Of a stretch of DNA of 64,000 bases, positions 34,961 to 48,589 are shown one piece after another. The notes beneath the pieces were generated by a model. That model ran no database searches. It saw only the letters and a program-made list of their open reading frames with translations, and had not been told where the DNA came from. The number at the start of each line of letters is the position of its first letter. Positions within the stretch are counted from its first letter, which is position 1. Where the stretch lies: the NCBI GenBank assembly GCA_024509875.1, contig JAMPIV010015294.1, positions 558,001 through 622,000 of the forward strand, given 5' to 3'. Source of the stretch: Oreohelix idahoensis (lineage: Eukaryota > Mollusca > Gastropoda > Stylommatophora > Oreohelicidae). A program made the position numbers and the translations under genes.

Positions 34961-36130
34961 TTCCAGGCAACGGATGATGCTCCTGCACCTCACGGTCATT
35001 ATTCATCCCTGTCTGTCATACAGGATGAGGAATCTACCTTCTCTGATGTCAATCTTCCCCTTCCAGTGGTTCCATTACATTCCACGGAATCTTGGAAAAA
35101 CGTTTCTGTTTCTCCTAATCTTTCTGGTGACGAACATCGACAAGTCTCGTCGATGTTACAAACATTTCAGGATGTTCTCACTGACATTCCTGGACACACA
35201 GATGTCATAGAACATGACATAATTCTTACCGACAATAATCCAATTAGGGTTAGGCCTTATCCTATCCCTATACACTTTCAGTCGCAAGTGGAAAAGGAAT
35301 TGGATGAAATGATTCAATTAAATATAATTGAACCATCGACTTCACCATATTCTTCTTCCATGGTTATTGTCCGGAAGAAGGATAAGAACATACGAATTTG
35401 CGTTGATTATCGCAAATTGAATCAGGTCACAAAGTTCGATGCTGAACCGATGCCTTTGTTAGAAGATCTACTGATTAGACTTTCTAATTCTAGATTCTTC
35501 ACTAAACTTGACTTGTCTAAAGGTTATTGGCAAGTGCCTTTAGCAGAGCATGCCAAACCTCTTACTGCTTTTTCTACACCTAGGGGTCTATTTCAATGGA
35601 ATGTTATGCCTTTTGGTCTCATGAACGCCCCTGCCACTTTCGTTCGCATGATGCGTCGAATTCTGTCACATCGTTCGGATGTCATCGCATACTTAGATGA
35701 CATCTGTCTCTTCAGTGATACCTGGGAAGATCACTATTTAGGGTTTATATGACTTACTGTCCACTCTACGTGAGAATAATTTGACAGCAAAACCTTCTAA
35801 AGCTTTTGTTGGTTTTGGTGAAATCTCTTTCCTGGGTCATCGTGTTGGTCATGGTCTCTTGAAGACAGAAGACCACAATACTTCCAAAATACTGAACATC
35901 TCTGTTCCTAAAACGAAGAAACAAGTTAGGAGTCTCTTAGGTTTAATTCAATTTTATGGGAGATTTATTCCAAATTTATCTTCGATCATGGCACCTCTCT
36001 CAACATTGTTGAAGAAAGGTTCGCCTAATCTGGTCCGTTGGTCTGAAGAATGCCAATCTTCACTAGACCAAATCAAGAATATATTTTCTTCTCCTCCCAT
36101 CTTAAGATTACCTACTCTTGATAGGACTTT
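34961..36130 (+). pseudogene. pol (RT): Element 2 reverse transcriptase
   Basis: Gypsy-type reverse transcriptase. Motifs: VRPYPIPIHFQSQVEKELDE, SPYSSSMVIVRKKDKN, ICVDYRKLNQ, FFTKLDLSKGYWQVPL, WNVMPFGLMNAPATF and the active site IAYLDDICLFSDT at about 35688-35720. The frame is lost just after WEDHY (35735) and resumes one frame over as LYDLLSTLRENNLTAKPSKA. The 35781-36506 frame then continues FLGHRVGHGL and SLLGLIQFYGRFIPN. Only one lesion interrupts the domain. Confidence 0.92.
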
Positions 36131-36506
36131 TGTTCTTCGGAGTGATGCTTCATCCACTGGGATTGGAGCAGCACTGATGCAAGAATATGCAAATACTCTG
36201 CATCCTGTTATGTACATTTCTAGAAAACTAAATGCGGCAGAGAGGAACTACTCGGTTTTAGACCGTGAGTTGTTAGCGATGGTGTGGTCAATTCTAAAAC
36301 TACAAAGATTCCTCCTGGGCGCACATTTCATTCTAGAGACTGATCAGAAAGCTCTTACAGCTATTCAGACTAAGAATTTGAAGAGTTCGAGATCCACTCG
36401 ATATGCTATAGCTCTTCAACCTTTTCACTTCACGGTACGAGCTATCCGTGGTGCGGATAATGTGATGGCTGACATTTTGTCTAGATGCCCACATGACTCC
36501 AACTAA
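36131..36506 (+). CDS. pol (RH): Element 2 RNase H
   Basis: The C-terminal part of the 35781-36506 frame. Acidic residues: D in LRSDASSTGIGAAL, E in VLDRELLAMV, D in ETDQKALTAI and D in ADNVMADILSRCP. All four are present. The frame ends at TAA 36504. Confidence 0.9.
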
Positions 36507-37277
36507 TACTTCTGTCCTATATTTCCATATATTACAGAGTCATAACACACCTATATTTCTACAATAGATTAGCACATCTGTACTTACTTTATATGTACAC
36601 ACTATCGTGCTTTGTTATCATCTTCTTCTGTTCGTTTTTTAAGATGATAGAGGAAGACTGAGTGGTTAATATAAGGGCCGTTAGTTTACTAAACAGCCAC
36701 AATTATTAATAATGTATTGTACCTTATGAAGCATATTAGTTATTAATTAGCATTATATTGCTTGTACTTTCTCAGAATGTCATTGATGAGCTGAGGACTT
36801 ACCTTACTATTATCAAGCATGACGAGTTCTAGATTGTGTACTTACCCTCGGAATGCCAGAGGATATGTCCTGGATCGTCATGTAGTTTAACTTTGCTATG
36901 TACTAATGTCTTTACATGTCAAATAATGTACTATTTAAATTTTCCTATCAGATTTGTACATCCATATTTTTTAAAGACAATATTAGAGTATGCTATTTAT
37001 TGATGTCTATGGTAACTTGCATACGTATATTGTGTTTACATGCTAACGTGATGTGTCTTGGTGACACCTCCCCGATGTGAATATTTTGTGAGACATATTT
37101 ATTTTTCTGTTGAGGTATATCCTCACCAGACACTCTATATTTAGCCTCATGTTAGGCAATTTAATTAATTATCAGCGCATAATTCGTGCGTTTTGAGCCG
37201 CTTATCGCATGCTCTTTGATATTTAAAAAAAAAAAATATGTTCCACATTTTTTTTTTATCGGGAGGAGGTGGTGATA
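36507..37277 (+). other. Element 2 3' untranslated region and polypurine tract
   Basis: About 770 bp between RNase H and the 3' LTR with no protein-like frame, so no env gene. It ends in GGGAGGAGGTGGTGATA at 37261-37277, a purine-rich tract directly before the LTR start TGTTGCG. Confidence 0.75.
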
Positions 37278-38463
37278 TGTTGCGTGAGAAATTCTCGCAA
37301 CATCGTTCTATTACAATATATATTTTGTAACGCAAGGGCAACAACTGCTTGAAATTTATAGTCACTTTTCTCGGTAAGCAGTTGTTTCCTCGCGTTGGTA
37401 TTGAATGCAGTTAAGTTTGCTATGCTAGGCCGTTTTTCTGAGAAAACGGTTGGCAACCTGTTGGGTTATCCTTTTAAGGTAATCATTCTTACGCTGGTTC
37501 GTAGTAAAGGTCCTTGCGTCTTAAGTTCTGAGCTGTGGTCATTTTGCGCTGGACTGCGCATGACTGGTCTTGCTTCTTGGTCGATCGATTTCCGCCCACC
37601 AGAGTGAGCGATTTTGAATAGCTAGGAAGATGCCTCGCTGAGAGGGGATCTCCGCTATTTTTTGTTCTGTCAGGAATGTGAAGTCCTCTTAATGGATATT
37701 TCGTTTATTCGAGATAATACCTCTAGTGTATTTCCACATGCCGGGAGGCGTAATATTTCTGTGTATTTCCTGAAGGCAAGGTAAATTAACTTTTCATTAA
37801 CTCTATCGATTTTTGGTCGTGAGCGATTTTTGATTCATAGCCTGTCTTCGAAAGGCGTCGTCACGAGATGTTTTTCCCAGCTCACATGTCGCTGTATTGT
37901 ACTGCATCGGTTGATGCATGTCCCAAGGACCATTACTTGCTACTTTGTTACATGAACTAGGTTTGGAAACCTTTGTTATCTAGAGGATATTTTTTGAGGA
38001 CATTATTTATACTTCGGCAGACGTGTCTGTCTTGCTGAAGTCAGATTAAGGAGAGTGAACTGATCTCATACATCTGGTTATCTTCTGGCTAAGATAGAAA
38101 GGGATGGAGAATTTTCCCGACTACATTACAGCCTTATAATGTATTGACATGCCTGTGAATCACCTTTATTATGATGCTGTCTACCGTCCATTGCTATACT
38201 GACATTGTTGCTGTGATAATGACTGTCTGATGTACCTACATATTCGCGTATACATTTTGTCACTGTGGCGTCCACAATAAATGATACAGAAAAACGTCAC
38301 TAGCTGTTACAAGCATCATTGACTTTATACGTCGTGAGTTAACTGACGTCCTTGTGTGGATTGCCCTGTTTTTGTATGATCATTGTTTGACTGTACATCA
38401 TCTACACACTACGCAAAACCAGACATGCGGATACCATCCATCATCATATGGCATCACGCATCA
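37278..38463 (+). repeat. 3' LTR of element 2
   Basis: Starts TGTTGCGTGAGA and ends GGCATCACGCATCA, immediately before the TCACT target duplication, so it has TG...CA ends. The last 38 bp (38426-38463) have no match after the homologous part of the 5' LTR. Confidence 0.88.
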
Positions 38464-38873
38464 TCACTCTTGTCCACTCCTTTTATGTATATATTGTAAT
38501 CCCTTACAAGATTTGGCTGTCTAACATTAAGTTCTCAAAAATTCCCATTAACCTTAGTTCTACGCTTAGCGAACCTATGGCCATTTGCATTGTGAATGCT
38601 TGAAACCAGTTTTAGTTTTGTTATCTGTCCACTGCAGTGCAAGTAATTCTTCATCTCTAACCCACCTCACTGCAACTCTGATACTATTTTTTTCAAATTC
38701 CTTTATATTTGAAAGTGCAGCTGGAAACCCCTTTCTGTTTCTAAGAAATGTGCCACAAGCTCCAATCCCTAACTTCCACAAGTCCTGTAGTAACTGAATG
38801 GATGCATAAAAATTATCAAAATAAACCCTATATCCTTGTCTCACCAAAGATTTCATAAGATTCTGTTGCGTGC
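38464..38873 (-). pseudogene. piggyBac-2 transposase, central block
   Basis: Minus strand from 38873: NLMKSLVRQGYRVYFDNFYA, then LQDLWKLGIGACGTFLRNRK and VAVRWVRDEELLALQWTDNK. A frameshift follows to LVSSIHNANGHRFAKRRTK and then GVDKSD at the element 2 junction. It holds the second (VYFDNF) and third (GVDKSD) catalytic aspartates of a piggyBac transposase. A TGA interrupts the reading near 38538. Upstream it joins the block at 40506 (LAYTVV). Confidence 0.87.
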
Positions 38874-40505
38874 ATATTTTGACGCACATATTACAAAAAT
38901 CGATATGGCTATTTAATATGGAAAAGATATAGACATTCATTCATTTGTGTATGAAAATGCTGTCTATGGGGAAGGCTAGATAATCCATAATTGTTTTACC
39001 CTGTTGATTATAGGAGTAATCGTTCTTGATATTAATTCGGCGCATGGATATGGCACCCTTGTCTGTACCTATTTCTTAGGGCCAGAAAATAGATTAATTT
39101 GCTTATTATGTTTATGGCCTGAATTCATATGTATTACATATTATTAGTACAAGTAGAATCAGTCCTATATTGTATATTTTGGATGGGTAGGCAGGACTAT
39201 ATTCTTGTTACACCGCTCTAGCGGAAGTAGGAGTTGTCTTGTCTAGTCGTGATGAGTTCCGATGTACCGTGACAATGGCGGGTACGCATTTTTCCAGGGC
39301 TGGTATATTCTTCAGTAAAAATGATTTTACGAAGTAGTTTTTCTTCTATAGGAGATTGTGTCTCTACTAGAGTTGTGTTAGAGACTTTCCTAATGTACGG
39401 TACCATGTATGATTCGGACTCCAGGTAATTCCAGTCCCTGTTTTGATGATCTCAGGTCGGTTAGGCCTAGCGGGAATTTTGTGCTTCGCAACGCTAGGGT
39501 CAAATTTGTATCGACGGAGATGACAGGCTCCATACTGTAATTATGTCTACGTGAGGTAACTGGATTACGGTAGATCTGTGTGGAGGAACTTTATGAAATT
39601 ATGCATATGTATTGCAAATTAACTTTGGCTTATATATATATCCTCCTGTGAGCGAGTGAGCGACAACTCAGGTAGGCGGCCATGTTACATTCCTGTCATC
39701 GCATTTTCTGGATCACTGTCTAAAGAACGGGGCATGTATCTTATTATTCGGACAGTGGCAAGGAGATCTCAATTTGGATAGAAACCCCTTATCGTGGTTT
39801 CACAATATGATAAACTGTGAATATAAAGCAACTTTAGTTACTTACCGATCCGCCTTCACTGACGCGCTTAGTCAGATAGGGGATGCGGCCATTGATGTAC
39901 TACCTATTATTTATGAATGTGCCATGACATAGGATCTACTATGTATGCCTGCAAATTGATATGTCAACATACCCATGATTTACTCGTTATGTCCCAGTGT
40001 GAGCGTCCAAATAAACTGTGTAAACAAAGATTCCAGCAGTCTGCATTGGTGCCTTGTAGACACAAGTGAATGAGTGTTTAGATTGGTCAGAACACGAACA
40101 GTACACCATTCGCGGTAAACACACTCTACACTTCTACCCATATATACACCATCCTGCGTCGGTTGAAGTGACCAAGTTTAGGGCCTGCTTCCCCTGGAGC
40201 CTTAGAGGGAAACTACTGTTTACAGCTGCCTTTGCCTTCCCTAACTTAGGACTAGGGTGAGTTACCCATTTACAGCTGGGTAGACTGGAGCATGCCTGAT
40301 CTCGACAACTCTGTACACTACCATGGACACATACAGTAGTGGCACCACAAACAACATGCTACAGTGATTGATAGTGGAGCTTTACAGAAGAAAGAGAACA
40401 CACCACACTTTACAGAAGGTTTACAGTATACAACTGATACTTCTTTACAGACTGACATTTTACAGTAACAGTGTGTGCAACCAAACTTTACAGTGGTGGC
40501 CAGTG
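38874..40505 (+). mobile_element. LTR-like insert splitting piggyBac-2
   Basis: Begins TGTTGCGTGCATATTTTGAC (then GCACA) inside the piggyBac coding sequence, between VV and NLMKSL. The start shares TGTTGCGTG and a terminal stem-loop design with the LTR of element 2. Further similarities are GTCCAAATAAACTGTG near 40006 against GTCCACAATAAATGA in element 2. It has no coding capacity, so it could be a solo LTR or an LTR plus leader. I found no matching target duplication, and the right boundary is set only by where the piggyBac reading resumes. Confidence 0.55.
40219..40493 (+). repeat. Clustered TTTACAG motif
   Basis: TTTACAG occurs at 40219, 40269, 40381, 40409, 40420, 40444, 40459 and 40487, the last six within 113 bp. 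The DNA between copies is not repeated. It occupies the place where the element 2 leader has its own degenerate repeats. Confidence 0.85.
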
Positions 40506-41068
40506 TAACTACAGTATAAGCTAAACCAAATGGTTCATTTGCAGTGATCCTACCTAAATAAACATCAAAGTCATAAGTATATCCACTAACAGCATCAGCA
40601 AGAACCCATAACTTCATCCCCCATTTTGTTGGCTTATCTCTAATATACCGTCGAAAAGAATAACGCCCTTTATACCATTTTTTCATCAGCAGGAACATTT
40701 TGATAAGGTTGGTATAACTTTTTGCACTTCATTCTAATATATGTTAACAGCATTCTCACCATACATAACTTATCTTGGGGGGGTCTTCTGTCTTTGGATC
40801 TGAAACTTTAAATTGAAACTCTGCAAATTGATTTGTAAAATGACACTGGTAACCAACAATGTCAGCAGTGAAATTACAGTTTGAAGAAGTCAATGGGCTT
40901 CAAAAACTGCATTGTATTTTCTCTAGTCCTTACCTCTGACAGTTGCAGACCTGGAACCCTCTCAGGAAAAAAGGGTGGAGGCTTGGAAGGTGGGCCTTCG
41001 TCATGGGCATCATAACCAAAACACTTGCAAGAAGAACAATTTAAAATTAATTTTTTACAGATCAGCAA
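40506..41068 (-). pseudogene. piggyBac-2 transposase, N-terminal block
   Basis: Minus strand: CFGYDAHDEGPPSKPPPFFP, then GLQLSEVRTRENTMQFLKPI and DFFKL, a shift to TADIVGYQCHFTNQFAEF, then LLTYIRMKCKKLYQPYQNVP. A further shift leads to KGRYSFRRYIRDKPTKWGMK and LWVLADAVSGYTYDFDVYLG. LAD in this last motif is the first catalytic aspartate of the piggyBac family. The reading then stops being piggyBac-like at LAYTVV, where the LTR-like insert begins. With the blocks at 38464 and 28555 this accounts for most of one transposase. Confidence 0.85.
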
Positions 41069-41087
41069 TAGAATTCAAAGTTACAGT

Positions 41088-41345
41088 TCAGTTTACACAG
41101 GAAAATTCAATCAATACCCTTTTGCTCCCAAAGGAGCATAGGCCTTCAACAAACACAAGCCAAGTCTTCCTGTCCTGTGCCATCCGCTCAAGTTCTTTCC
41201 ATGTTTTCCTCATCATTTTCACCTGTTTCCAGTTCTCTTCTCCGTGTATTTTTTGGTCTACCTCTGCCTCTCTTTCCCTGTGGATTCCAGAACAAGGACT
41301 GCCTTGTAATGCTATCAACAGGTTTCCTAAATGTGTGTATATATA
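41088..41345 (-). pseudogene. LINE C-terminal remnant
   Basis: The minus-strand reading [20 protein letters not shown], then LCSFGSKR resembles the extreme C-terminal tail of non-LTR retrotransposon ORF2 proteins, in which an AxDRxxW motif is followed by a short basic end. The basic stretch just upstream is in another frame. Too short to place in a clade. Confidence 0.4.
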
Positions 41346-41348
41346 TAT

Positions 41349-41644
41349 CTTAGTTGTGAAGGGCGACGGAACGAACGGAATAATTTGTCTTCTCTTTGTT
41401 ACTTTCACAATTGCCTCCACGGCTGGCGTTGTGGATTTAAAAGTTGCTACCATAAGTGAAATGGGTTCATTTTCGATACAAGACAACAGGAAGCTGAGAC
41501 GCTTGGGAGTCATGACCCAAGTGGGCCCGCCCCCCTTAGAGTGTAAAGGAGTAATTGGGCTGAAACACTTGTCGTATGGAGGGACTTCTTCTGATGATCA
41601 GATTGCTTCCTGTTGTATCGCTCTGTAAAGAGTTTCCTATCATA
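41349..41644 (+). repeat. Direct repeat, left copy, flanking the RLE LINE
   Basis: From CTTAGTTGTGAAGGGCGACG to AGAGTTTCCTATCATA. Nearly identical to 45320-45616, with about ten substitutions clustered at the end. It lies about 145 bp upstream of the LINE ORF. The short frames in it do not resemble any protein. Confidence 0.93.
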
Positions 41645-41788
41645 GTTGCATGGTCAAACCAGTGACGATCGGGAAAAGACCGACTGACTTCTGGAAAGAC
41701 AGATGACACTGGGAAAGACTAGAAACCGGCTGACCGGGTTAGCACCCCGTAAGCTGTATTCAATTGCTACAGGACCCAAAAACGATAG

Positions 41789-44700
41789 ATGCCCCCAGGA
41801 TTCACCGAAAGGGGGGGGGGGGATGATGAATCCACAGGCGCCTCAATGGAATCGACCAGACCCGTTACATGGACTTCGAGCTCTAAACAACGGCTGGAAT
41901 TTCCATGTGTCTGTGGTAGGGAATTCTCTACTCAGAGAGGAATGAAAATCCACAGAACGAAAAAGGGGTGTGAGAGGTCATCAGGGGGAAATCATCGGCG
42001 CTCTGTCTCGACAGATAAGACGTTAGAAGAACGCAGCCAGGAGTCAATCCACAGTGCTGAGTACATTAAAGTTGATCTGCCAGATGATGATCTCACACAC
42101 TTCTTGGACGGGAAAAGAGATGCAATAAAGTTTCCACCTGCCAGTGCAAAAGGCCTTTGGGAACAGCTGGACGAAGCCTTGGCAGAAGAGTTGGATAACA
42201 ACCTGAAGCAGCTAACTTTGGAGAAGAAGCTGGAAATCTTCGGCGACATAGTATATCTGCACTGTCGCAAAGAGTTCAGTGTGAGGGAGGCAAGGGAAAG
42301 TAGCCCACCACGGAAAAGTAGAAGACAAATTAAAATAGATGAAATCAGGAAACAGAAGAAGCATGCCCGAAAACTGTTCAAGAACGCAGTTGCCACAGAG
42401 AAGGAAGGGTTACGGCAAGTTTGGGAGCACCTGAAAGGCCAACATAATGCCCTTTGTAGAGCAGAAAGGTTGTGCAGGAAGAGAAGGAAGACTCGAAGGG
42501 ATAGGGAAAGATTCTTTAGGGAGCCCTTCAAGTTTACCAAAGAACTGTTTGAGCAGCCACGGTCGGGTACGCTAAACATCAGGAAAGAAGACCTGGAAGA
42601 ACACCTTAGAAGGACATATTCAGATGGTCGCAAAGATGAGCCGCTCAGCAGCATGGTAGGCCTTAAATGGCCGGGGAAGCCAGGAGCTGAATTTAACACT
42701 AAGCCCCCAACAGTGCAAGAGGTAGAAAGCATTGTCCAGAAAGCTCGGTGCAAGTCAGCTCCAGGTCCTAATGGTGTTCCATATGTGGTGTATAAAAGAT
42801 GCCCTGAGGTTCTCAAACGACTGCTCCGTTTACTGAAGAATGCGTGGAAAACCCAACTCGTAAGCAAGGAATGGAGAAAGGCAAACGGAGTCTACATCCC
42901 GAAGGAACAAAATTCCACAGACATCAGTCAGTTCAGGCCAATCTCACTACTCAATGTGGAGGGGAAGATATTCTTCTCAGTAATGGCGAAAAGACTCATT
43001 ACATACCTCCTGGCAAATGGGTACATTGACACTACCATTCAGAAAAGAGGTATCCCAGGTACACCAGGATGTCTAGAGCATGCCGCAATGATCTGGGAAG
43101 CAGTCCAAAAGGCAAAGTCTGACAGAACAAACCTCCATGTAATCTGGTTGGATCTAGCGAATGCTTATGGATCCGTTCCACACAAGATGTTGTGGCATGC
43201 CCTAGAAATGTATCATGTTCCACAAGAGATTGCAGCAATGCTGAAGCTGTATTTCGCAGGGTTTTCTGTCAGATTTTCAACCAGAGAGTACACAACGAAG
43301 TGGATTGGCCTTGAAGTTGGAATTGCTATGGAAAGTACCATCTCTCCGATACTATTCATCATGGCTATGCAGGTAATCCTCAATGAGGCTGAAGGAATGG
43401 CTATAGGCCCAAAGCTCGGTGGAATGTGTCACATGCCACCGCTCAAAGCATTCATGGATGACACAACAATTCTGACATCAGATGAACATCAGGCCCAGAG
43501 GATGTTAGCACGCCTGGATGAACTAGTCAGCTGGTGCAGAATGAGCTTCAAACCCAAGAAGTCGAGAAGCCTATCAATCAGGAAAGGGAAGATAGCAGAG
43601 GTCATATTCACGGTTTCTAGCCAAAGAATCCCTACTGTCATTGAGGAACCTGTTAAAAGTCTTGGCAGGGTGTACGATGCCTCTTTAAAAGACTCGAAGG
43701 CAGTGCAACAGACAATAGAAATGGCAGACAGAGGACTACAGATCATAGACCAAAGCAGACTCCTGGGAAAGTTCAAACTGTGGTGCCTCCAGTTCATGTT
43801 GATACCGAAGTTGCTGTGGCCACTGCTTATATATGAAATAAGCACAAGTACAGTGGAAGCTATAGAGCAGAAGGTCAACAAGTTCATGAGAAAATGGCTA
43901 GGGGTACCACCAGATCTGTCAGATGTAGCACTGTAATGCAAAAAGTCAAAACTTCTGCTTCCTTTCAAGTCAGTTGTTGAAGAATACAAAGTTGGAAAAG
44001 CAAGGCTTGCAATGATGCTACGCAAGTCAGCTGATGACGTGGTTAAGTCCATTCAGCCCACACTGAAAACGGGAAGAAAGTGGAGAATGGAAGAAGCTGT
44101 TGATGCTGCTGAAGAGTCACTCAAACTGAGAGAGGTAATCGGATACACACAAACGAATAGACGGGGATTTGGGCATGGTGACATCCGCTGGTGGTCCAAG
44201 GCATCAAGCAGGGAGCGCAGAGACATGGTAGTTCAGGAGATACGAGGAACTGAGAATGATAAGAGGTTGCAAAAAGCAGTGCAGCAAGTCCAACAAGGCC
44301 AATGGACTACATGGGAAGGAGCTCTGCAGAGGTCCTTGACATGGAGTGATATATGGCATATGGCACCTCTTAGGCTCAGCTTCGTGGTTAGATCAATGTA
44401 TGACCTGCTGCCGTCGGCCACCAACCTTGTGAAATGGGGAAAGTCGGATGATGAGCAGTGCCCCCTGTGCCAGGGGAGGCAGACACTTGAACACGTGCTC
44501 TCAGCGTGTAAGGTGTCATTAGGGCAAGGGCGATACACTTGGCGCCATAACAAAGTGCTAAATGAGCTTGCTGCGACAATAGATCAGGCAAGAATGAAAG
44601 CGAATAGCAAAGTCCTGCCAGACACCGCAAACACATACTTTCCGAGGGCAGGAAAGTCAGCACACCCCAAACCGAGTAAACCTGGTAGCAGTTTACCATC

Positions 44701-45124
44701 TCTTCTTGACTGTGCAAACGACTGGGAGATGGCGGTAGACCTACCTGGACGGGGGGCATATCCAGAGTGTATCAGAAAATCGCGGAGACGGCCGGATATA
44801 GTGCTTCATTCTGCAGCAACGCTTCAGGTCATACTGATTGAATTGACCGTGCCATTTGAATCCAGATTAGACGAGCAACATTCATTCAAAGCGGCCGAGT
44901 ATAGCGATCTGGCCGCGGATCTGAGACACGATGGATTCAGTGCAAGTGTCATGGCGGTTGAAGTGGGCGCAAGGGGGCTTGTGGCTGCATCAGTGTATGA
45001 TTTATTGAAACTGTTGGGGCTGAAGGGACAGTCTAGAACAAGGGCACTAAAGAAGCTTAGTGAAACTGCCGAAAAGGCATCAGGCTGGCTGTGGAACAAC
45101 CGCAATGGGCGATGGACATCGTGA
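41789..45124 (+). pseudogene. LINE ORF: zinc finger, RT and restriction-like endonuclease
   Basis: 1111 codons in one frame from ATG 41789, broken only by TAA at 43934 (DVAL stop CKKSKLLLP). N-terminal finger: CVCGREFSTQRGMKIHRTKK then GC, residues about 43-65, of the sequence-specific DNA-binding kind seen in R2-type elements. Reverse transcriptase: KSAPGPNGVPYVVYKRCPE, FRPISLLNVEGKIFFSVMAK, VIWLDLANAYGSVPHKML, and the active site KAFMDDTTILTSD at about 43445. C-terminal: CPLCQGRQTLEHVLSACKVS (C-x2-C-x7-H-x4-C), RYTWRHNKVL, then the endonuclease motif RRRPDIVLHSAATLQVILIE. It would nick target DNA and prime cDNA synthesis there. Conservation is high, so the copy is fairly young. Confidence 0.9.
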
Positions 45125-45319
45125 CAATAAACGCTGCGGTACAGAAAACACCAAAATTTTTCTACGTCCACAACGCTGAGTTTTTTTGGTGTACTAGTGA
45201 AAGAGATGCGACTCTGTGGCAACAGGCGATGTATACTATAGGGAGAGTGTCAGGTACAAAATTTCAGTGGCTTGCGGCGCGCAGCTCGTCGGCTGCGCGC
45301 TAATGTCTCGGTGTGTGTC
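45125..45319 (+). other. 3' untranslated region of the RLE LINE
   Basis: About 195 bp between the ORF stop (TGA at 45122-45124) and the right direct repeat. It contains an inverted repeat, GGCGCGCAGC...GCTGCGCGC, at about 45278-45301, able to form a GC-rich hairpin. R2-type elements use structured 3' RNA for recognition by their own protein. Confidence 0.65.
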
Positions 45320-45610
45320 CTTAGTTGTGAAGGGCGACGGAACGAACGGAATAATTTGTCTTCTCTTTGTTACTTTCACAATTGCCTCCACGGCTGACGT
45401 TGTGGATTTAAAAGTTGCTACCATAAGTGAAATGGGTTCATTTTCGATACAAGACAACAGGAAGCTGAGACGCTTGGGAGTCATGACCCAAGTGGGCCCG
45501 CCCCCCTTAGAGTGTAAAGGAGTAATTAGACCGAAACACTTGTTGGATGGGGGGAACTCCTTCTGATGATCAGATTGCTTCCTGTTGTATCGCTCTGTAA
45601 AGAGTTTCCT

Positions 45611-45616
<6 letters not shown>
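45320..45616 (+). repeat. Direct repeat, right copy, flanking the RLE LINE
   Basis: Counterpart of 41349-41644. It continues without a break into TATATATA. Confidence 0.93.

Positions 45617-45697
<81 letters not shown>
45617..45697. repeat. (TA)n microsatellite
   Basis: About 40 uninterrupted TA units. Confidence 0.97.
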
Positions 45698-45700
<3 letters not shown>

Positions 45701-45754
45701 ACAGTGTGATTAACACAGCTGTGGACTGGCGGTGCTCCGCTGGGGGCGGGTACA

Positions 45755-45981
45755 TTATCTATATAATTTTAAATTATATAATATAAATTATATAATTATT
45801 ATAATTTTATAATTATATAATTTAAATATATAAAATTTAAAATGATATCATGTAATAAAATTTTATATTTTTATTATTTTATTAATATTTTTTAATTATA
45901 ATAAAATTGTATAACATTATATAATAAATTATATAATATTATTATTATATAATAATAATAATAAAAAAATATATATATATA
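45755..45981. repeat. A/T-only low-complexity stretch
   Basis: Almost no G or C over about 220 bp, with many TTATATAA-like palindromes. It abuts the left end of the Tigger element. Confidence 0.9.
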
Positions 45982-48374
<2,393 letters not shown>

Positions 48375-48589
48375 TAATAATAAAATTATATAATATAATT
48401 ATATAATAAAACTATAATAAAATCTCCGGTCCAAAATATGTAATTAGATTTTGTTAAAACTATCTGTACATAGTCGCATTTTAAATGAAAACATAAACTG
48501 GTGTGATCATCTGGATCTAGTAAAACTGTCAGTGTCTACAACAGTCATTCACCAGTTTCCACATTTCAAACTAGGTAAATAGTTCAATT

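Larger units (their letters stand above)
28983..38463 (+). mobile_element. Element 2: Gmr1-like LTR retrotransposon inside piggyBac-2
   Basis: A full element flanked by TCACT at 28978-28982 and 38464-38468. The duplication sits exactly where the piggyBac reading SDQ is cut. LTRs of about 1.15 kb, long leader, Gag, PR, INT, RT, RH, polypurine tract. Integrase precedes reverse transcriptase. The two LTRs differ by about six substitutions and one indel over 1147 bp, so insertion is recent. Even so, the coding region has frameshifts near 31755, 32350 and 35735 and a TAA at 33902, mostly in or near homopolymers. Some of these could be assembly errors. Confidence 0.92.
41349..45616 (+). mobile_element. 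RLE-type LINE (R2 superfamily, possibly Hero-like), nearly full length
   Basis: A single-ORF non-LTR retrotransposon with an N-terminal zinc finger, a reverse transcriptase and a C-terminal restriction-like endonuclease. It is bounded on both sides by direct repeats of about 296 bp. There is no apurinic endonuclease, which separates it from the RTE, Jockey and CR1 groups. It has no poly-A tail, in line with R2-type elements. The right repeat runs directly into a (TA)n tract. Confidence 0.85.

Noticed and set aside
36507..37277. env gene in element 2
   Set aside because: No open frame of useful length, signal peptide or membrane segment; it is an untranslated region.
28983..38425. Taking AGACA at 38425 as the end of element 2
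   Set aside because: That gives no target duplication. Ending at 38463 gives TCACT on both sides, exactly at the break in the piggyBac reading.
41992..42867. 291-codon minus-strand frame opposite the LINE ORF
   Set aside because: Antisense shadow of a conserved RT-encoding frame; Ser/Leu-rich with no motif.
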